A stretch of 5,267 nucleotides of DNA. Origin: DATDYW01 sp036516995 (GTDB taxonomy: Bacteria > Patescibacteriota > Minisyncoccia > Phycocordibacterales > JAACPR01). A model generated the notes under the pieces. It was not told where the DNA came from, did not search any database, and saw nothing but the letters and a program-made list of their open reading frames with translations. How positions within the stretch are numbered: position 1 is the first letter of the stretch; every line of letters starts with the position of its first letter. The DNA lies in NCBI GenBank assembly GCA_036516995.1, contig DATDYW010000023.1, positions 1 through 5,267 of the forward strand, given 5' to 3'. Position numbers and translations under genes: made by a program. Of the stretch, positions 1 through 3,358 are shown in pieces.

Positions 1-66
1 CATAGCCAGAGAATTCTAGCGCGAAAAGGAAAGGTTTCTTTGCGTGTGGCGCGTGGCCCGCGGAGT

Positions 67-75
67 TGCTAGTCT
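67..75 (+). promoter_or_regulatory. Putative extended -10 element of the secreted-protein gene
   Basis: TG (67-68), one base, then TAGTCT (70-75) fits an extended -10 (TGnTANNNT), keeping the two most conserved -10 positions (A2 and T6). It ends 6 bases before the ATG at 82, so transcription would begin at or next to the start codon. I see no convincing -35 and no Shine-Dalgarno sequence. The hexamer matches consensus at only 3 of 6 positions. The call rests mainly on the same geometry at other genes here. Confidence 0.35.
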
Positions 76-81
76 GAACGA

Positions 82-486
82 ATGAAAGTTGCGAAGGTTC
101 TGCTCTCGGCGGCCGCCGCCGTCTGCCTGGCGTCTGCCACCCCCGCCGAGGCGTTCGTCGCCAAGGGCCCGCCGGCGATCACCTCGGTGACGCTGACGCC
201 GGCCACGACCAAGGGCGGCAAGGTATACCTGACCGTCATCGGTCAGAACGTGGAGACCTACACCCTCAGCGCCAGGTGCCCGCGCCTCCTCTACCTCAAG
301 TACGGCTCGCGTGACCTCTGCGACGGGGTGAAGCGCGTCCCCGCCAGACGGCTCAAGAAGCTCTGGCTCAATTTGAAGAACCTCAACCACTCGAGCGGGA
401 TGATTGAGTTCACCGTCACCGTCAGTAGCCCGAGGCCAACGTCGACGCCAATCTCGCGGACAATTTCGCTGGTGGTGACGGAGTAG
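82..486 (+). CDS. Small secreted protein with N-terminal signal peptide, function unknown
   Basis: This 134-residue protein begins with a typical Sec signal peptide: Lys2 and Lys5, an Ala/Leu/Val-rich core (about residues 6-19), and an AEA signal-peptidase I site, so cleavage is expected after Ala24. The mature part is about 110 residues and rich in Thr, Val and Leu. Its first segment, residues 31-57 (PAITSVTLTP, then GGKVYLTVIGQNV), resembles the opening strands of IPT/TIG immunoglobulin-like domains, but the rest is too divergent for a firm domain call. Cys66 and Cys80 could form a disulfide after export. Basic residues cluster at 84-94. The ATG at 82 is chosen because it places the signal peptide at the N-terminus and lies just after a -10-like element; no Shine-Dalgarno sequence precedes it. 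A longer open frame on the opposite strand is a shadow. The gene converges with 531-749. It is probably a cell-surface or secreted structural protein. Confidence 0.75.
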   Translation: MKVAKVLLSAAAAVCLASATPAEAFVAKGPPAITSVTLTPATTKGGKVYLTVIGQNVETYTLSARCPRLLYLKYGSRDLCDGVKRVPARRLKKLWLNLKNLNHSSGMIEFTVTVSSPRPTSTPISRTISLVVTE

Positions 487-490
487 GGAC

Positions 491-518
491 AAAAAAAGAA
501 AAGCGCCCGCGGGGGCGC
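491..518 (-). terminator. Intrinsic terminator of the 72-residue gene
   Basis: On the minus strand a 6-bp GC stem (503-508 with 513-518, GCGCCC/GGGCGC, four-base loop) is followed by a U-rich tract (plus-strand A-run at 491-502 with one G). It begins about 12 bases past the stop codon at 531. It is the best evidence that the small minus-strand gene is expressed. The T-rich tail serves only minus-strand transcripts. Confidence 0.75.
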
Positions 519-530
519 GCTCTGGGCGAT

Positions 531-749
531 TCAGTCGGCCCCCTCGGCGAAGGCCTCGCGGAAGCGGCGGCCGGAGGCGGCGGCTGTCTCGCCAACCCGC
601 TCGAGCTCAGCGGCCTGCTCGGGTGAGGAGGCGGCGATGAAGTAGCCCTCCGCGTCCTGGCTGATGGCAGGCAGTGCGCCTGGGTCGCCGACCGGCCGTA
701 GGCAGTGGAGCCTGATTTTGATCGGCAACGAGATTTCTTTTTGGTCCAT
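531..749 (-). CDS. Hypothetical small acidic protein (72 aa)
   Basis: I do not recognise this protein. It is 72 residues, with no signal peptide, membrane helix or metal-binding motif, so it is probably cytosolic. The N-terminal half looks beta-prone (KEISLPIKIRLHCL, then SQDAEGYFIAA). The C-terminal half is Ala/Glu/Arg-rich and likely one amphipathic helix (from SSPEQAAELERV to the end). Support for a real gene is the intrinsic terminator 12 bases past the stop and an extended -10-like element 9 bases before the ATG. There is no Shine-Dalgarno sequence. It converges with the secreted-protein gene and diverges from the tRNA gene. The overlapping frame at 607-954 on the same strand runs into the tRNA and is a shadow. 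Confidence 0.6.
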   Translation of the reverse strand: MDQKEISLPIKIRLHCLRPVGDPGALPAISQDAEGYFIAASSPEQAAELERVGETAAASGRRFREAFAEGAD

Positions 750-758
750 ACGGGCCGA

Positions 759-767
759 AGGTTAGCA
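759..767 (-). promoter_or_regulatory. Putative extended -10 element of the 72-residue gene
   Basis: Read on the minus strand this is TG-C-TAACCT, an extended -10 form with A2 and T6 kept. It ends 9 bases before the ATG at 749, implying a leader of only one or two bases. The candidate -35 at 782-787 (TTTTCT on the minus strand) is poor. Confidence 0.35.
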
Positions 768-792
768 GAGGGAGCGAAGAAAGAAAAGCACC

Positions 793-821
793 TGGAAACA
801 TCAAGCTTTTTAAGCTAATCT
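793..821 (+). promoter_or_regulatory. Promoter of the tRNA-Ser gene
   Basis: TGGAAA (793-798, four of six matches to TTGACA) and TAATCT (816-821, A2 and T6 kept) are separated by 17 bp. The -10 ends 10 bases before the mature tRNA 5' end, so a leader of about four bases would be removed by RNase P. Confidence 0.5.
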
Positions 822-831
822 CTCTGCGCAC

Positions 832-918
832 GGAGGGTTCGCATAGCGGTTTAGTGCGCCACCTTGGAAAGGTGGTATGGGGGAAACTCCATCGGGGGTT
901 CGAATCCCCCACCCTCCG
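832..918 (+). tRNA. tRNA-Ser(GGA)
   Basis: All parts of a class II (long variable arm) tRNA are present in 87 bases. The 7-bp acceptor stem is 832-838 with 911-917. The D arm lies around 841-857. The anticodon stem 859-863 with 871-875 is perfect and encloses the loop TTGGAAA, giving anticodon GGA (866-868), which reads serine UCC/UCU. A long variable arm of the form ATGG...CCAT (877-892) is diagnostic of Ser/Leu/Tyr-type tRNAs. The T stem is five G:C pairs (894-898 with 906-910) around TTCGAAT. The discriminator is G918, as usual for tRNA-Ser. CCA is not encoded (CCG follows), so it must be added by the CCA-adding enzyme. Promoter and terminator flank it closely, so it is a single-gene unit. 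Confidence 0.95.
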
Positions 919-925
919 CCGGTAC

Positions 926-958
926 AAAAATGCGAGCGGCGAAAGCTGCGCCATTTTT
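926..958 (+). terminator. Intrinsic terminator of the tRNA-Ser gene
   Basis: A hairpin starts 8 bases after the tRNA. AAAAAT (926-931) pairs with ATTTTT (953-958), followed inward by GCG/CGC and AGC/GCT separated by single bulges, with a purine-rich loop around 938-944. The right arm supplies the U tract of the transcript. The A-run on the left arm could also let it act on the minus strand, where no gene needs it. Confidence 0.65.
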
Positions 959-963
959 CGTTC

Positions 964-1104
964 GGCGGAGGGTGAGCGAGCGGACTTCTCCGCTCGCGTG
1001 GGGATTCGAAAGGCGGAGCGTTACGCGGCGCCTCGCCGCGTCGCGAGCCGGGGCCGACCGGCCCGAGCGCGACGGCGCGAGGGAACGGGTGGCCGAATCC
1101 CCGC
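964..1104. other. GC-rich hairpin cluster downstream of the tRNA, no credible gene
   Basis: The stretch between the tRNA terminator and the next promoter holds several exact inverted repeats. A 9-bp stem with a four-base loop lies at 976-984/989-997 (GCGAGCGGA arm). A closing stem of 9 Watson-Crick pairs at 1000-1008/1094-1102 (GGGGATTCG with CGAATCCCC) extends outward by a G.U and a G-C pair. Inside it are an 8-bp stem with a three-base loop at 1023-1030/1034-1041 (ACGCGGCG arm) and a 5-bp stem at 1051-1055/1060-1064. The first ten bases (964-973) are the exact reverse complement of the tRNA 3' acceptor strand and two following bases (911-920). Open frames across it are Arg/Pro-rich shadows. 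It could be a structured RNA, a decayed tRNA-derived segment, or a compositional by-product of GC-rich sequence. The strand is undetermined. Confidence 0.45.
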
Positions 1105-1127
1105 CTACCCTGGCGCGAATCATGGAG

Positions 1128-1136
1128 TGGTAAGAT
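1128..1136 (+). promoter_or_regulatory. Extended -10 element of the 94-residue gene
   Basis: TG-G-TAAGAT (1128-1136) is an extended -10 with four of six hexamer matches. Exactly seven bases separate it from the ATG at 1144, the distance expected between a -10 and the transcription start, so the message would begin at the start codon. No good -35 is visible, which is usual for extended -10 promoters. Confidence 0.45.
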
Positions 1137-1143
1137 AGAGCAC

Positions 1144-1428
1144 ATGGAAACACAACCCCCCTCAAATGAAAGCCCTAAATTTAACATTCGGGAGTTCCGC
1201 CAAACGTGCCTCCTCAAAGTACGAATAGGTGGGGATGAAAAGATTGTAAAATTGCTTTTCGATCACCAGTCCCCACAGGGTATGAACAGCAGACCAGTGG
1301 GAAGTCTGGTTCACCTCGTCCCTCACGACCCAAATGAGAAATTAGAGAGTGGAATGGTGCATTCTGACGGAAGCTGGTATCCGGCTGCTGATGTCGAGGT
1401 GCTCGAGGTTCTGCCTTGGCAAGGATAG
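1144..1428 (+). CDS. Hypothetical protein (94 aa) in A+T-rich patch
   Basis: I do not recognise this protein. It is 94 residues, soluble, without signal peptide or membrane helix. After a polar N-terminus (about residues 1-14), the body alternates short hydrophobic strands with loops (CLLKVRIGG, KIVKLLF, GSLVHLVPHD, ADVEVLEVLPW), which suggests a small beta-rich fold. The start at 1144 is supported by the extended -10 seven bases upstream; there is no Shine-Dalgarno sequence. Base and codon use is clearly more A+T-rich than in the flanking genes (AAA, AAT, ATT codons are common), as in the convergent gene at 1436-2017. The two stop codons are only seven bases apart with no terminator between, so their transcripts should overlap at the 3' ends. 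It could have arrived with that gene, but no functional link can be shown from sequence. Confidence 0.65.
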   Translation: METQPPSNESPKFNIREFRQTCLLKVRIGGDEKIVKLLFDHQSPQGMNSRPVGSLVHLVPHDPNEKLESGMVHSDGSWYPAADVEVLEVLPWQG

Positions 1429-1435
1429 GCCGTTC

Positions 1436-2017
1436 CTAGATCACGGCGGCACTCTCGGCAATATAAAGGATCAGGCCTGCGATTATACCGAGCATCAGTA
1501 AACCCCTTGAGAGCTTGAAGAGTTTCCTTTTAGGCCTGTAGAAGTGCTTCAGCATATTGAAGAAGTACTTCGAGTACTGCGCCACGATCTCATCCTCGGT
1601 GGCGAGCGTGTTCTTGATTGTTTCGGCAAACCCAATTTCACCCTCTCTCACAATTCTCTTGTTGTAGAAAACATCCTCGTTTCCCTGTCTTCCCCGCATT
1701 TTCTTTGGGGGATGGATCGCGAACAAGCCAACCACTATCGACAGCGCGGATAGGATTCCGAGGGTGCCGAACGATAAATCATGCGCACCAAACCTGATGT
1801 TGCTCAGTGAAATGGCAAGTATCGCAACATTTATTGCAATCAGTATATTTGTTTGCTGATCAAAATGATTGACCAGGCTACCTGTGTCTCTCTTGAGGTT
1901 ATCTAGGAAGGATAAAAGAGTTTTCTTGTCCATATCTTTGTCCATATCTTTGTCCATATCTTTGTCCATATCTTTGTCCATATCTTTGTCCATATCTTTG
2001 TCCATATCTTTGTCCAT
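1436..2017 (-). CDS. PycTM-like (DUF5706-type) membrane protein, candidate orphan anti-phage effector
   Basis: This 193-residue protein has seven MDKD units plus MDKK (residues 1-32), a soluble helix (33-56), TM1 (about 57-75), TM2 (about 84-102), a charged cytosolic segment with a long helix (103-170) and TM3 (about 172-188). The order and signature spots resemble the membrane effector of Pycsar systems: FDQQTNILIAINVAILA entering TM1, a helix ending in AIHPPKK, and a YSKYFFNMLKHFYRPKRKL stretch before the last helix. In those systems a cyclase makes cCMP or cUMP on phage infection and the effector disrupts the inner membrane. The family match is from memory of the pattern, not a search. No cyclase is in the window, so it would be an orphan or have a distant partner. 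The first ATG (2017) is chosen because an extended -10 lies exactly seven bases upstream. Codon use is A+T-rich compared with the flanks, suggesting transfer. Alternatives are another SLATT-like helical effector or an unrelated membrane protein. Confidence 0.65.
   Translation of the reverse strand: MDKDMDKDMDKDMDKDMDKDMDKDMDKDMDKKTLLSFLDNLKRDTGSLVNHFDQQTNILIAINVAILAISLSNIRFGAHDLSFGTLGILSALSIVVGLFAIHPPKKMRGRQGNEDVFYNKRIVREGEIGFAETIKNTLATEDEIVAQYSKYFFNMLKHFYRPKRKLFKLSRGLLMLGIIAGLILYIAESAAVI
1929..2017 (-). repeat. 12-bp tandem repeat (7 full copies) encoding iterated MDKD with start codons
   Basis: Seven identical copies of TCCATATCTTTG (plus strand) run from 1929 to 2012, with a five-base partial copy to 2017. 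On the coding strand each unit gives ATG GAC AAA GAT, so every copy has an in-frame ATG. The copies show no substitutions, which points to recent expansion or ongoing slippage. The unit is a multiple of three, so copy-number change alters protein length by four residues per unit but not the frame. Confidence 0.95.
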
Positions 2018-2024
2018 GAATCAA

Positions 2025-2033
2025 AGTTTACCA
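2025..2033 (-). promoter_or_regulatory. Extended -10 element of the PycTM-like gene
   Basis: On the minus strand this reads TG-G-TAAACT: extended -10 with four of six hexamer matches. Seven bases separate it from the first ATG of the repeat array (2017), placing transcription initiation on or beside that ATG. The -35 region (around 2048-2053) has no match. No Shine-Dalgarno sequence lies at normal spacing; a GAAAAGG-like run is more than 20 bases upstream of the ATG. Confidence 0.5.
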
Positions 2034-2131
2034 CAACACCTTTTCAGCCCTCTCGCCACATCTTTGCCCTAACTGGGGCGATCGCTCCGCCAAAAAATAC
2101 CCGCCCGCGGTAGGCAGCCTCGCTTCTCCTT

Positions 2132-2159
2132 TTGCAAAACAACCACCCTCCCCTATAAT
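2132..2159 (+). promoter_or_regulatory. Sigma-70-type promoter of the five-helix membrane protein
   Basis: TTGCAA (2132-2137, four of six matches to TTGACA) and a perfect TATAAT (2154-2159) are separated by 16 bp. Initiation would fall near 2166, leaving about six untranslated bases before the ATG at 2172, too short for a Shine-Dalgarno site. This is the strongest promoter in the window. Confidence 0.65.
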
Positions 2160-2171
2160 TTAATCAGCGCC

Positions 2172-2630
2172 ATGTCCTCCACCAACCCCGAGAAAGCCGC
2201 CTCGCGCGTCGCCATCAACGGCGTGATGCTCGCAAGCCTCTTCGTCGTCCTGGCGGTGGTCTTCCTGGAGCCAGAGAAATTTTCGCTGATTGTCGTCGCT
2301 GAGATGGTGCTGGCCATCCCCTTCCTCTTCGTCTCGAGCCTGGCGTACACAAAAATTGGCTACTGGAAGGAGGTTCGTTTCTGGGACTCGTTCGGCTACA
2401 TAACCAACACGCTTGGCAACTTCCTGCTCATCGACTCCGTCGGCCTCCTCTCGTACTCCTTCTCGCCGGCTCTTGCCTACTCCTACTTTGCGCTAATTAT
2501 CCTGCTGATGCTCGCCTACTCGGTGATCAACGTGGCGTACAACCCCAAGCTCGCCTACTCGAAGGCGCTGAAGTTCGCGTTCTCGACCGCGATTGTCATC
2601 CTCGGCGGCATCCTGCCGCTGGTCTTCTAG
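2172..2630 (+). CDS. Hypothetical five-helix integral membrane protein
   Basis: I do not recognise a family for this 152-residue protein. It has a short polar N-terminus (1-12) and five hydrophobic segments at about residues 13-32, 38-59, 75-95, 100-122 and 133-152. The last runs to the C-terminal Phe, so almost no tail follows. The largest polar loop is 60-74 (KIGYWKEVRFWDSFGY, aromatic and charged), between the second and third helices. No catalytic or metal-binding signature is visible; Tyr and Ser are common within the helices. The start is set by the perfect -10 and very short leader upstream. The gene converges on the GerMN-domain gene with the two stop codons directly abutting. GC content returns to the high background from this gene onward. 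Confidence 0.75.
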   Translation: MSSTNPEKAASRVAINGVMLASLFVVLAVVFLEPEKFSLIVVAEMVLAIPFLFVSSLAYTKIGYWKEVRFWDSFGYITNTLGNFLLIDSVGLLSYSFSPALAYSYFALIILLMLAYSVINVAYNPKLAYSKALKFAFSTAIVILGGILPLVF

Positions 2631-3230
2631 TTACTCCCCCTTCCCGCTCGGCACCTCGTACGCCTCCCCGTTGATGTAAATCTGCACCTTCGTTGCCGCG
2701 GGCGCGTTCGCCTTCGCGGTCTCCTCGATCTGCCCCTGCAGCCGCGGGTTGTCGCACTCGCCGCCGAGCGGCGAGAGCGAGCCGGTGAGGTAGACGCTCG
2801 CCACGGTATCGACGTAGGTAACGCGGTCGAAGGCGAGCGTCGCCTGGCTCTCAACAACGTAGTTGCCCGGCCAGATTTCGGTGGTCGTGGCCTCCGAGAA
2901 GAGCGCCACGAACGCGGCGTCGAGCGGCGCCGGCGTCGGCGGCACGGGCACCTCCACGATGACCACCTCGTCGCACCCGAACCGCTTCCCGTTCGGGTCG
3001 CCATCGTTGCCGAGGAAGACGAGCTTCACGGAGGAGCGGAGCGGCGCGGTCGTGGTGGCGGCAGGCAGGGTCGGCAGCGGCGAAGAGGGGGAGGATTCGG
3101 AGCTGAACAGGTACCAGGCGATGCCGCCGGCTAAGAGGAGGGCCAGAACCAGCGGCCAGCCCGAGCCGCCGCCGCGCCTGGCTGGCACCTCCGACCCGAT
3201 GATGATGCTCTCGTTCATGTAGCTGGACAT
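2631..3230 (-). CDS. Membrane-anchored GerMN-domain protein
   Basis: The 199-residue protein has a short cytosolic N-terminus ending in PARRGGGSG, one membrane helix (about residues 25-42), a Ser/Pro/Thr-rich linker (43-65) and an extracytoplasmic domain (about 66-193). That domain has the GerMN pattern: an opening strand VKLVFLG, a PLDAAFVALF helix, a central VTYVDTVASVYLTG strand, an LQGQIEETAKA helix and a closing KVQIYINGE strand. GerMN is known from GerM and LpqB and is thought to act in envelope assembly; its biochemical role is not established. Cys86 and Cys159 may form a disulfide. The start at 3230 is preferred over the open frame extending to 3314, which would translate a heptamer repeat; 3218 (Met5) is also possible, since no Shine-Dalgarno or convincing -10 decides it. 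The stop abuts that of the convergent upstream-coordinate gene, with no terminator between. Confidence 0.8.
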   Translation of the reverse strand: MSSYMNESIIIGSEVPARRGGGSGWPLVLALLLAGGIAWYLFSSESSPSSPLPTLPAATTTAPLRSSVKLVFLGNDGDPNGKRFGCDEVVIVEVPVPPTPAPLDAAFVALFSEATTTEIWPGNYVVESQATLAFDRVTYVDTVASVYLTGSLSPLGGECDNPRLQGQIEETAKANAPAATKVQIYINGEAYEVPSGKGE

Positions 3231-3273
3231 ACATTTCGGTGGTATTTCGGGTAACGGGGGCAGTCTACAGGAC

Positions 3274-3301
3274 GAAGGCTGAAGGCAGAAGGCGCAAGGC
3301 T
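3274..3301. repeat. Degenerate heptamer tandem repeat (GAAGGCN, 4 units)
   Basis: Four consecutive seven-base units read GAAGGCT, GAAGGCA, GAAGGCG and CAAGGCT on the plus strand. They lie between the terminator of the HEXXH gene and the start of the GerMN gene. Variation is mostly at the seventh base. Confidence 0.7.
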
Positions 3302-3320
3302 GAGTAGAAAACACTGAGGA

Positions 3321-3356
3321 AGAAAGGAAAAGCCGCGCCCGGGGAGGGGTCGCGGC
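3321..3356 (-). terminator. Intrinsic terminator of the HEXXH metallopeptidase gene
   Basis: On the minus strand a GC-rich stem (GCCGCG at 3332-3337 with CGCGGC at 3351-3356, plus a CCC/GGG extension past a one-base bulge, six-base loop) is followed by a T-rich tail (plus-strand A-rich run 3321-3331). It begins three bases past the stop codon at 3359. Confidence 0.75.
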
Positions 3357-3358
3357 GG

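Noticed and set aside
16..492. Minus-strand 158-residue frame over the secreted-protein gene
   Set aside because: It is Arg/Gly-rich with no recognisable domain, while the plus frame has a complete signal peptide and a -10 element.
854..1138. Plus-strand Arg-rich open frames starting inside the tRNA (854-1138, 864-1133)
   Set aside because: They start within the tRNA and run through the hairpin cluster. Their composition is that of random GC-rich sequence and there is no initiation signal.
607..1217. Minus-strand open frames across the tRNA (607-954, 810-1217, 851-1165), with GGGFEPP/WGIRTPD-like text
   Set aside because: They read the antisense of tRNA-Ser and its flanks. Such peptides are a known annotation artefact of tRNA genes and have no support of their own.
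1929..2017. CRISPR array
   Set aside because: Repeats are 12 bp and contiguous, with no spacers, and they encode the protein N-terminus.
1869..2072. Plus-strand frame encoding (SISL)n
   Set aside because: It is the antisense reading of the 12-bp repeat; the minus-strand frame has a promoter element and a coherent membrane protein.
2079..2086. GCGATCGC (cyanobacterial HIP1-like palindrome)
   Set aside because: It is a single occurrence, and an 8-base palindrome in GC-rich sequence is weak evidence of anything. Nothing else here suggests cyanobacteria.
2072..2096. Possible terminator hairpin around GGGGC-GATC-GCTCC
   Set aside because: The following run is A on the plus strand and nothing T-rich follows on the minus strand; it also lies upstream of both adjacent genes.
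3231..3314. Longer GerMN protein starting at 3314
   Set aside because: The added N-terminus translates the heptamer repeat into a Cys/Pro-rich stretch that would precede the membrane anchor. The internal Met at 3230 gives a normal anchor topology.
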